Part shown: piece by piece, positions 7,666-17,189 of the stretch | How positions within the stretch are numbered: position 1 is the stretch's first letter | Layout of the letters: each line of letters begins with the position of its first letter | Source of the DNA: Candidatus Levyibacteriota bacterium | GTDB taxonomy: Bacteria; Patescibacteria; Microgenomatia; Levybacterales; UBA12049 | Assembly: GCA_016182425.1 (NCBI GenBank) | Contig: JACPGP010000014.1 | Coordinates: 42,593-106,592, forward strand | Reading direction: 5' to 3' | Length of the DNA stretch: 64,000 nucleotides | Translations under genes and position numbers: made by a program | Notes under the pieces: model-generated | Databases searched by the model: none | Told to the model about the DNA's origin: nothing | The model's input: only the letters and a program-made list of their open reading frames with translations

Positions 7666-9083
7666 GTAAGATTAAATCAATTCATTTTGTAGGCATAAAA
7701 GGGGTTGGGATGGCGCCTTTGGCGATTATTGCTAAAGAAGCAGGATTTCGTGTTTCCGGTTGTGACATCAAGGAGGAGTTTATTACAGATGAGCCACTAC
7801 AAAAAGCCGGTATTATTCCAATTGTGGGTTTTAGTAAGAATCATATTAGGTCTTGTGATTTAATTATTACTACAGGAGCACATGGCGGGTTTGATAACCT
7901 TGAGGTTGTAAGCGCAAGAGAGCAGGGTATCCCTATATGGACCCAGGGAGAGGCTGTTGGGAAATTTATGGAGGGGGAGATTTTTAATAGGAAGCAGTTT
8001 GGTATTTCGATTACCGGATCACATGGTAAAACTACCACAACCGCCATGCTGGCGACTGTTTTGAAGCAGGCGGGAATGGATCCTTCGTATATTGTTGGAA
8101 CCGGCATTGTTCCATCTTTGGGAAGCAACGGACATTATGGTCGTGGAAAATATTTTGTTGCCGAGGCAGATGAGTATGCGACTGAACCCAGTTATGATAA
8201 AACCGTTAAATTTCTGTGGCAGCGTCCGGAAATTGCGATTTTTACCAATATTGAGCTTGATCATACCGATTTGTATCCATCGGTTGATGTTATCCGAGAG
8301 GCATTTTTGCAATTTGCCAATCAGCTTCCTTTAAAGGGTGTGCTTATAGCGTATGGTTCTGATCCACAGGTGCATAAACTATTGAGAGAGTTCAGAGGTC
8401 ATTCGATTACCTATGGGTTTACACAAGACAATGATTTTGCCATTACAAGGGTTAGTAATTCCGATGCGCAAACATTCTTTTGGTTGTCAAACAAAGGTAA
8501 TTCGCTTGGAGAATTTACGCTTTCCATCCCTGGAGAACATAATACTCTTAATGCAACTGCGGCAATTATAGCCAGTCTTGAGTGCGGAATTTCGATTGAT
8601 TTAATAAAGCGAGGACTTATCAAGTTTGTGGGAAGCAAGAGGAGATTTGAATACGTTGGCACGCTGCCTTCAGGAGCATTACTATATGATGATTATGCAC
8701 ATCACCCTACAGAGATAAAAAAGACTTTGTCGGCATTTCGAAAGCGATTCCCAAAATATAAATTAGTTTGTTTTTTTCAACCGCATACTTATTCTCGAAC
8801 AAAGTCATTGTTCGATCAATTTGTTAGTTCATTTAATGCTGCGGATACTGTTATTATAAGCAATATTTATTCATCTCTTCGTGAAAGACCAGATCCAACC
8901 ATATCATCGAAGCTTCTGGTTGATGGAATACGTAAGTTTCATAAAGAGGCGCTCTTTTTGCCAGAGCTTTATGATGTGGTAGAATATATCAAACGACAAC
9001 AGTATGGAAAGGATACTGTTGTTATTACTATGGGAGCCGGCGATATCTACAAAATAGGTCAAAAGTTAAAAGTCAAAAGTTAA
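7662..9083 (+). CDS. murC: UDP-N-acetylmuramate--alanine ligase
   Basis: Adds the first L-alanine to UDP-MurNAc. The N-terminal Rossmann motif FVGIKGVGMAPLA (residues 9-21) with GCDIKEE, the P-loop GSHGKTTTT (from residue 119), EADEY, NIELDHTDLY and the C-terminal YDDYAHHPTEI motif match MurC. Length (473) is normal. The related recycling ligase Mpl is less likely given the synthesis-cluster setting. The last codons lie in an AAAAGTY-type short tandem repeat that runs up to murB. Confidence 0.92.
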   Translation: MSKIKSIHFVGIKGVGMAPLAIIAKEAGFRVSGCDIKEEFITDEPLQKAGIIPIVGFSKNHIRSCDLIITTGAHGGFDNLEVVSAREQGIPIWTQGEAVGKFMEGEIFNRKQFGISITGSHGKTTTTAMLATVLKQAGMDPSYIVGTGIVPSLGSNGHYGRGKYFVAEADEYATEPSYDKTVKFLWQRPEIAIFTNIELDHTDLYPSVDVIREAFLQFANQLPLKGVLIAYGSDPQVHKLLREFRGHSITYGFTQDNDFAITRVSNSDAQTFFWLSNKGNSLGEFTLSIPGEHNTLNATAAIIASLECGISIDLIKRGLIKFVGSKRRFEYVGTLPSGALLYDDYAHHPTEIKKTLSAFRKRFPKYKLVCFFQPHTYSRTKSLFDQFVSSFNAADTVIISNIYSSLRERPDPTISSKLLVDGIRKFHKEALFLPELYDVVEYIKRQQYGKDTVVITMGAGDIYKIGQKLKVKS

Positions 9084-9088
9084 AAGTT
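9060..9088 (+). repeat. Short tandem repeat at the murC/murB junction
   Basis: Four consecutive copies of a seven-base unit (AAAAGTT or AAAAGTC) run through the last codons and stop of murC to the murB start. They give murC a KLKVKS tail. Likely slippage-generated; no regulatory role is shown. Confidence 0.6.
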
Positions 9089-10066
9089 ATGGACACGAAA
9101 AGAAAAGAACTAGAGAAACTATTTGGATCAAGATTACGGCAAAATGAGCCGATGAGTGCTCATACCACTTTTAAGATTGGTGGGCCTGCGCAGTATTATC
9201 TTGATGTCGATAAAACAGAGGATATTGTAAAGGCAGTAAAAGCGGCAAAGAGGCTTGGAATACCCCTTTTTATCTTTGGTGGAGGATCGAATATTATTAT
9301 TTCGGATAATGGCATGAAAGGGCTTGTTATTAAAAATAATTGTCGAAAATTCGATGTCTTCCAAATGAGCGGCAGAATAAAAAACCAAAAAATTGACCTC
9401 GCAAAAGCGCTGGTATTTGCCGAGGGAGGAGTGATTATGAATCAACTTGTTCGTTTTACCATAGAACAGAGTTTAGGTGGCCTGGAGTATCAATTAGGAT
9501 TGCCAGGGACAGTGGGAGGAGGAGTATGCATGAACTCCAATTTTCCTAGAATTGGAGTCTATGTCGGAGATTGTTTGTACAGCGCAAAACTTGTGACGAA
9601 AGATGGCGAAGTGAAAGAGGTTGATAATAGTTACTTTCATTTTGCCTATGATAAGAGCATTTTGCAAGAGAGCAAAGAGATTGTTTTGTCAGTTGTTTTT
9701 CGGCTTTCACCAGAAGACAAAAAAATATTATGGGAGCGGGGAATGGAGGCTCTTGATTATCGTAATAGTACACAACCAAAAGGAGCTTCAGCTGGATGTA
9801 CCTTTAGAAATATTTCAATTGTTGATGCGATGCGAGTTCCTACTCCTGATCGAATTACCTCTGCGGGTTATCTTATTGATAAAACAGGCTTAAAAGGAAA
9901 AAGAATAGGAGATGCAATGATTTCTGATATGCATGCGAATTTTATTCTTAATATGGGGCATGCTAAGGCAGAAGACGTGTTAGCTCTTGTGAATCTCATA
10001 AAAGATGAGGTGAAAAGAAAATTTGACGTACCGCTGCATTTGGAAGTAAAAACCATTGGGTTTTGA
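9089..10066 (+). CDS. murB: UDP-N-acetylenolpyruvoylglucosamine reductase
   Basis: FAD/NADPH-dependent reduction producing UDP-MurNAc. The FAD-binding block GGGSNIIISDNG, the VGGGVCMNSN region and the C-terminal HANFILNMGHAKAEDVL (with conserved N and A residues) identify MurB. In the motif that usually reads SAGSxFKN with the catalytic Ser, this protein has SAGCTFRN, with Cys at residue 237. The 325-residue length fits a single-domain MurB. ATG 9089 follows murC by five bases. Confidence 0.92.
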   Translation: MDTKRKELEKLFGSRLRQNEPMSAHTTFKIGGPAQYYLDVDKTEDIVKAVKAAKRLGIPLFIFGGGSNIIISDNGMKGLVIKNNCRKFDVFQMSGRIKNQKIDLAKALVFAEGGVIMNQLVRFTIEQSLGGLEYQLGLPGTVGGGVCMNSNFPRIGVYVGDCLYSAKLVTKDGEVKEVDNSYFHFAYDKSILQESKEIVLSVVFRLSPEDKKILWERGMEALDYRNSTQPKGASAGCTFRNISIVDAMRVPTPDRITSAGYLIDKTGLKGKRIGDAMISDMHANFILNMGHAKAEDVLALVNLIKDEVKRKFDVPLHLEVKTIGF

Positions 10067-10071
10067 GGTTT

Positions 10072-11397
10072 ATGGAAAAATTTATTGTGAATGGCGGAAA
10101 AAAACTAACTGGACAGATAAAAGTTTCAGGTGCAAAAAATGTTGTGCTAAAGGCTCTTGTAGCAGCATGTTTAACAGACGAGGAGGTTATTATTGAAAAT
10201 GTTCCGCTTATTTCTGATTTATTCACAATGATTGGAATCATCAAAGAGCTTGGCGGAACAGCAAAAGTTCATGATCATACGGTTATGGTAAAAATGGAAA
10301 CAATTACCAACAAAAAGATTGCTTTAGATAAAGCAGCAGAGGTTCGAACTTCCTCGCTCTTTTTAGCGCCACTTTTAGCCCGTACTGGTGAGGCGTTGGT
10401 GCCAAATCCTGGAGGCTGTCGCATTGGAGCGCGTCCAATTGATAGAACCATTGAGGGACTTAGAAAAATGAATGTGTCAATTACATATAACAGCAAAGAT
10501 GGGTATTTTCATGCCAAGACCAAAGACTTGCTGGGAGTGGAGTATTTATTTGAAAAGAGTACCCATACCGGAACAGAAACAATGATTCTAGTCTCTGTTT
10601 TAGCAAAAGGGCAGACAATATTGCGTAACGCTGCACAAGAGCCCGAAATAGACGAACTTATAGAATTTCTAAATCTGATGGGTGCTCAAATTCGAAAAAC
10701 ACAAGATCGAACAATTATTATTGATGGCGTTTCTAAATTGCATGGAGGAAAATTGATAGTAGGGCCGGATAGAAACGAAGTTGTTACTTATGCTATTGCA
10801 GCAATCATTACTGAGGGAGATATTACAGTGCAAGGAACGAATGTAAAAGGGCTTGTTGATTTTTTGGATGCCTTAGAAGCATGCGGGGCAGGATATGAGA
10901 AAAAAGAAAACGGCATACGCTTTTTTTACAAGAGAGAGTTGCGAGCAACAAACATAACAACTTCGTATTATCCTGGATTTATGACTGATTGGCAAAGTCC
11001 CTGGGCGGTTTTAATGACAAAAGCACATGGAACATCAGTTATTCACGAAACTGTTTTTGAGAGCAGATTTGGATACGTAGAAGAGCTTAGAAAAATGGGC
11101 GCACACATTACTTTCTTTAATCCCAAGGTAAAAGATTCAGAAAAAGTATATAACTTTAATCTCGATAAAGAAGCAGCAAGTAGTTTTCATGCTATTAAAG
11201 TTTATGGACCAACGCAGTTGCATAATGCAGTAGTACATATATCGGATTTACGAGCAGGAGCAACGCTTGTTTTGGCAGCTTTGGCGGCATTTGGAACAAG
11301 CGCTATTTTTGGGGTGGAGAAGCTCGATCGAGGATATGAGGCATTTGATAGATGTCTTTCACATTTGGGGGCAGATATCAAGCGGATAAAAGAATAA
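10072..11397 (+). CDS. murA: UDP-N-acetylglucosamine 1-carboxyvinyltransferase
   Basis: First committed step of peptidoglycan synthesis, transferring enolpyruvate from PEP to UDP-GlcNAc. Seen: the N-terminal GGKKLTGQIKVSGAKN with the catalytic Lys, the loop GGCRIGARPID with the Cys that fosfomycin alkylates, and the repeated inside-out alpha/beta fold. The frame could open at TTG 10063, overlapping the murB stop, but ATG 10072 (MEKFIVNGG) gives the standard N-terminus. About 441 residues, slightly longer than the usual 420. It lies in line with murB and a GlmU-like gene. Confidence 0.93.
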   Translation: MEKFIVNGGKKLTGQIKVSGAKNVVLKALVAACLTDEEVIIENVPLISDLFTMIGIIKELGGTAKVHDHTVMVKMETITNKKIALDKAAEVRTSSLFLAPLLARTGEALVPNPGGCRIGARPIDRTIEGLRKMNVSITYNSKDGYFHAKTKDLLGVEYLFEKSTHTGTETMILVSVLAKGQTILRNAAQEPEIDELIEFLNLMGAQIRKTQDRTIIIDGVSKLHGGKLIVGPDRNEVVTYAIAAIITEGDITVQGTNVKGLVDFLDALEACGAGYEKKENGIRFFYKRELRATNITTSYYPGFMTDWQSPWAVLMTKAHGTSVIHETVFESRFGYVEELRKMGAHITFFNPKVKDSEKVYNFNLDKEAASSFHAIKVYGPTQLHNAVVHISDLRAGATLVLAALAAFGTSAIFGVEKLDRGYEAFDRCLSHLGADIKRIKE

Positions 11398-11400
11398 TAT

Positions 11401-12666
11401 ATGCAGGCAGTTATTTTAGCAGCTGGTCAGTCAAGCAGGCTGTACCCATTTTCCGAAAATAAGCATAAATCGTTTGTATCTCTTTTTGGAAAACCACTTC
11501 TTGTGCATACAGTTGAGGCCATAAAGAAGGCAGGGATTTTTGATATTGTGATTATTGTTAACGAAAGATCAAATGCACAAAGTATTTTAGGGTTTGGTGA
11601 AAAGTTTGGGGTTAGTATTTCATATGTCGTACAGAGGCAGGCAAATGGTATGGGTGATGCCCTGCTTATGGCAAAAAGCATATTGCAAGATGAATTTACT
11701 GTGATACATGGGTACCATGTTGATGCCGAACCGCTCATACAGAAAATTCTTGAAAAAAAACATACAGGGGTAAAGTCGGTATTGGTGGTAAAAAAAAGCG
11801 CTGATTACCGCAAGCATGGTGTTGTTTCGGTTTCAGGGAATCGAGTTACTTCAGTTGCAGAAAAACCAGAGACGGGTAAAAAAGAAGAGCTATGTATTAT
11901 TGGGGTGTACTTACTGTCGAAAGATTTTATTTTTGTACTAGAAAAGACACCAAAGGAGCATTACCAGTTTGAAACTGCTCTATCTAGATTTGCCAAAAAT
12001 GGCAAACTTTCGTATGTTGCAGTATCTACTCCAACCATAACACTGAAATACCCATGGGAACTGCTGGAGGTAAAAGATTACTTGCTGCAAAAGATACAGA
12101 AAATAAAGAAAAAAATAGGAAATAACGTCGTAATCGCAAAAAGCGCAGAGCTTATTGGTGATGTTTGGATTGGTAATAATGTTGTAATTTTGGAAGGGGC
12201 TAGAGTAAAAGGTCCCTGTTACATTGGAGATAATGTAACTATTGGTACAAATGCGATTCTTCGAAACGGCTGCGTTATTGAAAGTGATTGTGTAATAGGA
12301 GCTCACATGGAGGTGAAGAATAGTATTCTTATGAAGAATACAACGACACATTCTGGGTTTATTGGCGACTCTGTGATTGGAGAAAACTGTAAGATTGCCG
12401 CAAAAATTACCACCGCAAATGTAAGACTGGATCGTCAGCCCATCAAAGTAACGGTAAAAGGCGAAAAGGTGGACACAAATAAAAGGTCCCTTGGAGTACT
12501 TATGGGAAGCAATGTTACCGTTGGGATAAATTGTTCGATTATGCCAGGGATTATTATTGGTAATAATGTTGTTATTGGACCATCAACAACTGTTAAAAGT
12601 AACATTCAAAGCAATGTTACTTATTATACAAAGTTTCATGAGGTTATTGAGGAAAAAAGCGTATGA
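11401..12666 (+). CDS. GlmU-like sugar-phosphate nucleotidyltransferase with hexapeptide-repeat C-terminus
   Basis: Probable UDP-GlcNAc maker. The N-terminal nucleotidyltransferase has AVILAAGQSSRLYPFSENKHKSFV and GKPLLVHTVEAIKKAG, and a GMGDALL segment. From about residue 240 the chain has left-handed beta-helix hexapeptide repeats (IGNNVVI, IGDNVTIG, IGNNVVIG), the acyltransferase fold of GlmU. It matches the bifunctional sugar-nucleotide family seen in archaea and Patescibacteria better than classical GlmU. Lying between murA and glmS, UDP-GlcNAc supply is the natural role; glucose-1-phosphate activity is an alternative. Confidence 0.75.
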   Translation: MQAVILAAGQSSRLYPFSENKHKSFVSLFGKPLLVHTVEAIKKAGIFDIVIIVNERSNAQSILGFGEKFGVSISYVVQRQANGMGDALLMAKSILQDEFTVIHGYHVDAEPLIQKILEKKHTGVKSVLVVKKSADYRKHGVVSVSGNRVTSVAEKPETGKKEELCIIGVYLLSKDFIFVLEKTPKEHYQFETALSRFAKNGKLSYVAVSTPTITLKYPWELLEVKDYLLQKIQKIKKKIGNNVVIAKSAELIGDVWIGNNVVILEGARVKGPCYIGDNVTIGTNAILRNGCVIESDCVIGAHMEVKNSILMKNTTTHSGFIGDSVIGENCKIAAKITTANVRLDRQPIKVTVKGEKVDTNKRSLGVLMGSNVTVGINCSIMPGIIIGNNVVIGPSTTVKSNIQSNVTYYTKFHEVIEEKSV

Positions 12667-13136
12667 AACAAAAAGTTATTCTTTTTGACATTGATTACAC
12701 ACTTTTCGATACGGAAAAGTTTAAGGGCACGAATTTGCAGACGTTTTCACTGTATGAAGAAGCAGTTGATGTCTTGGCAAAGCTAAAAGAAAATGCGTAT
12801 CTTGGGATTTTTTCTGAAGGAAATCATAATCTGCAAAAAACAAAATTACTTAAAACAAAGATTCATAATAGTTTTGCGAAAAGATACATACATATTGTAG
12901 CAAATAAAGAAGAGAAAGTAGAAGAGATCTTGAAAAAATATAAAAAATATTTGGTATTTCTTGTTGACGACAAACTTACTGTTTTATACCAGGCAAAGCA
13001 GTTGTTTCCTTCTCTTGTTACAATTTGGGTAAAACGAGGGAGATATGCGTTGAAGCAGTCTCCTATTGAAGGCTTTACACCAGATGCTATAATAGGAAGC
13101 CTTCGGGAACTCCCCCCGATTGTTTTGAGTAAATAA
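12663..13136 (+). CDS. HAD-superfamily hydrolase
   Basis: A 157-residue HAD protein with motif I DIDYTLFDT (residues 8-16, nucleophile and acid Asp), a minimal cap, a Lys in the ANKEEKVEEIL region and motif IV LVDDKLTVL. It overlaps the preceding nucleotidyltransferase gene by four bases and ends one base before glmS, so it is co-expressed with amino-sugar synthesis. A sugar-phosphate or nucleotide phosphatase role is possible; the substrate cannot be read from sequence. Confidence 0.72.
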   Translation: MKQKVILFDIDYTLFDTEKFKGTNLQTFSLYEEAVDVLAKLKENAYLGIFSEGNHNLQKTKLLKTKIHNSFAKRYIHIVANKEEKVEEILKKYKKYLVFLVDDKLTVLYQAKQLFPSLVTIWVKRGRYALKQSPIEGFTPDAIIGSLRELPPIVLSK

Positions 13137-13137
13137 T

Positions 13138-14901
13138 ATGTGCGGAATATTTGGATACGTTGGAAACAGTAATAATGCAGCAGGCATTGTTTTGGCAGGA
13201 TTGCGGCTTCTAGAATATCGTGGGTACGATTCCTGGGGCATTTCGGTAAAGCGTGGAAAAAAGCTAGATGTTGATAAACACACTGGGAAGATTGAACAAG
13301 CGATTACACAACTTCCCAAAAGTACATTGGGAATTGGTCATACCCGTTGGGCAACGCATGGAGGAGTTACTACTGTCAATGCGCATCCACACCTTGATTG
13401 CACAAAGGAAGTTGCAGTGGTTCATAACGGAATTGTGGAAAACTTTTTGGAATTAAAAGAGGAGCTTCAAAGGATTGGTCACCATTTTGTTTCAGAAACC
13501 GATACAGAAGTTATTGCTCATCTGATTGAGGAATACTTAAAAAAAGAGGGGTTTGCTTCTTCAGTTCGTGATGCATTCAACAGGCTAAAAGGACTTAGCG
13601 CTATCGTTGTGGCCTATGCTCCATCCGCTGAAATTATTGCTGCAAAGAGTGGTTCGCCCTTGGTTGTGGGAGTGGGAGACAATGAGTTTTTTGTAGCATC
13701 AGATGCGGTGGGTATTGTAAAGCATACCAGGCGCGTTATTTTTATGGAAGATAACGATATGGTAATCTTAGGGAAAAAACTAAAGCTTATTCGTTTGCCA
13801 GAGGGAAAAGTGGTAAAACCGCTGTTTCATACGATTGATTGGGAGTTTAAGAATGTACAAAAAGGGAAATATAAACATTTCTTACTTAAGGAGATTTACG
13901 AACAGCCCCAAGTGGTTGAGAATATTGCCATAAATTATGGAGCAGATACGAAGCGGCTTTCCAAACTTATAGAGGAGGCGTTTGGTACGTTTATGCTGGG
14001 GTGCGGTACCGCGTCGTATGCGGCCATAGCAGGAACGTATCTTTTTTCCCGCGTTGCAAAAAAACATGTTAATTTTTCTATTGGCTCGGAATTTGCTTAT
14101 CTTGAGGATTATTTAACCCCAAAGAGTTTGCTGATTGCAATTTCTCAAAGTGGGGAGACTATTGATGTTGTTGCTCCGGTTGAGAAAGCACGAAAAAGAG
14201 GATCACAAATAGCAGCTATAGTCAATGTTATTGGCTCCACACTTTATAGACAAGCACAGCATAAAATTTTACTTGGGGCTGGGGTAGAAAAAGCAGTAGT
14301 ATCAACAAAAAGTTTTATTGCAATGGTGGCTATTTTAATTTTAACAGCCTACACGAGCGCAAAAAGGCAAGAAGAGGCAAAGGAGCTTTTGATGCAGGCT
14401 GCAGGTAACATACGAGTGATATTACAAAACGCATATGTAAAAAGAATAAAAGAGCTGGCAAAAAAGCTTGTTAAGAGTTCACACATATTTGTTATTGGGA
14501 GAGGACTTGCTTATGCAACAGCGCTGGAAACAGCACTAAAATTAAAGGAAACAAGCTACGTTCATGCCGAGGGATTTGCGGGGGGAGAGCTTAAACACGG
14601 GGTAATTGCACTAATTGACAATGAGACTCCTTGTATTGTGATTGCTCCAAATGATGAAACATATGATGATATTATTTCAAACGCTCAAGAAATTAAGGCA
14701 AGAGGCGGTTTTATTATTGGGGTGGGGCCTAAGAATAACAATGTTTTTGATATTTTTTTGGAAACATCTGATGCAGGAGATGCGACAATGTTATCCCAAA
14801 TAGTATTAGCCCAGCTTCTTGCTTATTACCTGGCGCTGTATAGAGGTATTAAAGACCCAGATAAGCCAAGGAATTTGGCCAAGAGCGTGACGGTAAAATG
14901 A
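13138..14901 (+). CDS. glmS: Glutamine--fructose-6-phosphate aminotransferase (isomerizing)
   Basis: Makes glucosamine-6-phosphate from fructose-6-phosphate and glutamine. The N-terminal glutaminase domain starts MCGIFGYVG with Cys at position 2, followed by LEYRGYDS, GHTRWATHG and VVHNGIVEN. Two SIS sugar-isomerase domains follow (SQSGETIDV, then GRGLAYATALE and LKETSYVHAEGF), ending in the signature PRNLAKSVTV tail. 587 residues, close to the usual 609. No glmS ribozyme can lie in front because the previous gene ends one base upstream. Confidence 0.96.
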   Translation: MCGIFGYVGNSNNAAGIVLAGLRLLEYRGYDSWGISVKRGKKLDVDKHTGKIEQAITQLPKSTLGIGHTRWATHGGVTTVNAHPHLDCTKEVAVVHNGIVENFLELKEELQRIGHHFVSETDTEVIAHLIEEYLKKEGFASSVRDAFNRLKGLSAIVVAYAPSAEIIAAKSGSPLVVGVGDNEFFVASDAVGIVKHTRRVIFMEDNDMVILGKKLKLIRLPEGKVVKPLFHTIDWEFKNVQKGKYKHFLLKEIYEQPQVVENIAINYGADTKRLSKLIEEAFGTFMLGCGTASYAAIAGTYLFSRVAKKHVNFSIGSEFAYLEDYLTPKSLLIAISQSGETIDVVAPVEKARKRGSQIAAIVNVIGSTLYRQAQHKILLGAGVEKAVVSTKSFIAMVAILILTAYTSAKRQEEAKELLMQAAGNIRVILQNAYVKRIKELAKKLVKSSHIFVIGRGLAYATALETALKLKETSYVHAEGFAGGELKHGVIALIDNETPCIVIAPNDETYDDIISNAQEIKARGGFIIGVGPKNNNVFDIFLETSDAGDATMLSQIVLAQLLAYYLALYRGIKDPDKPRNLAKSVTVK

Positions 14902-15602
14902 AAAAAAACCCAGTTATTATTCTTCATGGTTGGGGTCTTCATGGCGGCGCTTATCATCAACTTATAAAATTACTTACTGGTAAGGGTCATAGAGTATATG
15001 CTCCAGATTTGCCAGGTTTTGGATCAGAACCCCTGGTTAATAAAATCATGACGCTTGATGACTATGTAAATTTTCTCCATTTCTTCATAAAGAAACATAA
15101 AATTACATCTCCTGTGATAATTGGTCATTCATTTGGGGGAAGAGTAGCAATAAAATATTGCTGGCAGATCCCGCAGGAAGTATCAAAACTTATTATTACT
15201 GGTGTTCCAGTAATACGTCGCGATACTATTAAAATGAAATTAGCGTATATTATGGCAGTAGTTGGTGGGTTGGTATTAAAAACTTTTCCTTTAAAAGTGC
15301 AGCAGGCGATGCGCAAACTTTTATATAGATTAATAGGCGAATGGGATTATTACAGAGCAGGTCCCCTAAAGCAGGTGTTTAAAAATATTATTAGCGAGCA
15401 GTTGATCGAGTATGTAAAAAATCTTCAGGTACCAGTTATTCTGGTTTGGGGGAGAGAGGATCGTATTACCCCTTGTTCTGATGTCGAGAAAATCAAAAGA
15501 CTTATTCCCGGTGCGCGATCTGTCATTATTCCAAATACAGGCCATAAACTTCCTTATTTGAATCCAGGTAAGTTTTTTGAAGCAATACAAATTGAGTTAT
15601 GA
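14898..15602 (+). CDS. Alpha/beta hydrolase
   Basis: A 234-residue alpha/beta hydrolase: oxyanion region HGWGLHGGAYHQL (residues 10-22), nucleophile elbow GHSFGGR with Ser near 77, GREDRITP carrying the acid, and NTGHKLPY with the catalytic His. It overlaps glmS and the following murF-like gene by four bases each, so it is translated as part of the wall operon. The substrate is unknown; an esterase or lipid/cell-wall deacylation role is conceivable. Confidence 0.75.
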   Translation: MKKNPVIILHGWGLHGGAYHQLIKLLTGKGHRVYAPDLPGFGSEPLVNKIMTLDDYVNFLHFFIKKHKITSPVIIGHSFGGRVAIKYCWQIPQEVSKLIITGVPVIRRDTIKMKLAYIMAVVGGLVLKTFPLKVQQAMRKLLYRLIGEWDYYRAGPLKQVFKNIISEQLIEYVKNLQVPVILVWGREDRITPCSDVEKIKRLIPGARSVIIPNTGHKLPYLNPGKFFEAIQIEL

Positions 15603-17188
15603 ATATAATTCTTTTTTTTGCCGACATATTTTTTCTCTTATGGCTTTTTCGTAACGCGCTGTTTTGGATCGCTCTTTGGCAAACAAAAGAATATCGTCTT
15701 GACAGAATATCTGCTCACATAAAAGAAACAGAACAGGGTAGGAGCCTTTTTTTATCCCCTTTGCTTTTTATTAAACTTCTGGGAATCCTTGCCTTTGGAA
15801 TTGTGATTTATAATAATGTCCTTTTGCTGCCGTATCAGATTTTTGTCGGAGGCATATTTTTTCTTCAAACGATATTCCTGGTACAGGAAATACAGAAACG
15901 AATTGTTAAAAGGCCATCATTTACAATAAAATCATCAGTTATTTTTGTTCTGACGATTGTTGTTATTTATTTTTTCTTTTATTTTCCGTTAGTTGAAAAA
16001 TCTGTTTGGTTGCTTCTTGTTGATAGACTGATTCCATTTTTTATTGCTTTTTTTGTTTTCCTTTTTTCTTTTCCCACCGAAATGTATAGAGATTTTCAAA
16101 TAGGAAGAGCCCTGCAGAAAATTAGACTTAATAGGAAAATGTTGGTTATTGGGATTACTGGGAGTTATGGGAAAAGTTCCACAAAGGAGTTTGTCTCGCA
16201 AATCTTAAAAAAGAAATTTAGGCTTCTTAAAACAAAAGGAACAAATAACACACCAATTGGTATAGCCCGTACTATTAATTTAGGCTTACAGCAAAATACA
16301 GAAATTTTTGTAGTGGAAATGGGGGCATATAAGGAAGGGGAAATTGCAGATATTTGTCGGATTGTTAGACCGCAAATTGGCGTACTAACAGCTGTAAATA
16401 AACAGCATGTTTCACTATTTGGTAGTTTGGAAAAAACGCTTGCGGCAAAGTACGAACTTATCGAAAGCTTGCCAAAAAACGGTCTTGCTATTTTTAATGG
16501 TAATAATCAGAACGCTTACTCTTTGTATCAAAAAACAAATAAAAAAAAGATTCTTTACCTGTGCGGCACTCAAAAGCAAAAAGCCGATATTATTGCTTCC
16601 CATATTTGCATGGAAAAAACGCATGTAACATTTGAAGTGTATCTTCAAAGAAAAAAGATTCGGTTCAAAGCTCCCGTTATTGGTGGGTATAATGTGGAAA
16701 ATATTCTTCCTGGGATATATCTTGCTTTTCATTTAGGGATGAAGGTTGACCAGATAAAAGAGGCGGTTTCTTCCCTTGCGTTACCTCCTCATACCATGAC
16801 ACGATACGAAGTTGGCGGCATAAGCTTTATTGATGATACATTTAATGCAAATCCTCAAGCCGTACTTTCGGCATTAGAGTATATGAAAATTTATCCTCGT
16901 AAAAAAATACTGGTGTTGCAACCTCTTATAGAATTAGGGGAATATGGAGATAATGAACATCGTCTTATTGGAAAAGCAATAGGAGATGTATGTGATTATT
17001 TACTTTTGACAAATAAAAATTATCATAATGCCATACTTAATGGGATAAAAAGAGGAAGAAAAAAGTGTGTTGTGTATATAGGCAGTGTTCAGGAAATTGT
17101 TTGGTTTTTAAACAAAAATACCAAGAGGGGAGATGTGGTTGTTTTTGAAGGAAAAGAGGCAGGAGGGGCATTAGGGAAAATACTCTAG
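15599..17188 (+). CDS. murF: MurF-type Mur ligase with an N-terminal membrane domain
   Basis: Probable UDP-MurNAc-tripeptide--D-Ala-D-Ala ligase. The first 165 residues hold about four hydrophobic helices, not part of ordinary MurF. A Mur ligase core follows: P-loop GITGSYGKSSTKEF (near 181-194), KTKGTNNTPIG, VEMGAYKEGEI, LTAVNKQHVSLFGS and DDTFNANPQAVLSAL, which is the MurF-type C-terminal motif. The usual N-terminal UDP-binding domain is missing, as if replaced by the membrane part. The enzyme would then act at the membrane, close to MraY encoded three genes downstream. Confidence 0.8.
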   Translation: MNIILFFADIFFLLWLFRNALFWIALWQTKEYRLDRISAHIKETEQGRSLFLSPLLFIKLLGILAFGIVIYNNVLLLPYQIFVGGIFFLQTIFLVQEIQKRIVKRPSFTIKSSVIFVLTIVVIYFFFYFPLVEKSVWLLLVDRLIPFFIAFFVFLFSFPTEMYRDFQIGRALQKIRLNRKMLVIGITGSYGKSSTKEFVSQILKKKFRLLKTKGTNNTPIGIARTINLGLQQNTEIFVVEMGAYKEGEIADICRIVRPQIGVLTAVNKQHVSLFGSLEKTLAAKYELIESLPKNGLAIFNGNNQNAYSLYQKTNKKKILYLCGTQKQKADIIASHICMEKTHVTFEVYLQRKKIRFKAPVIGGYNVENILPGIYLAFHLGMKVDQIKEAVSSLALPPHTMTRYEVGGISFIDDTFNANPQAVLSALEYMKIYPRKKILVLQPLIELGEYGDNEHRLIGKAIGDVCDYLLLTNKNYHNAILNGIKRGRKKCVVYIGSVQEIVWFLNKNTKRGDVVVFEGKEAGGALGKIL

Positions 17189-17189
17189 T

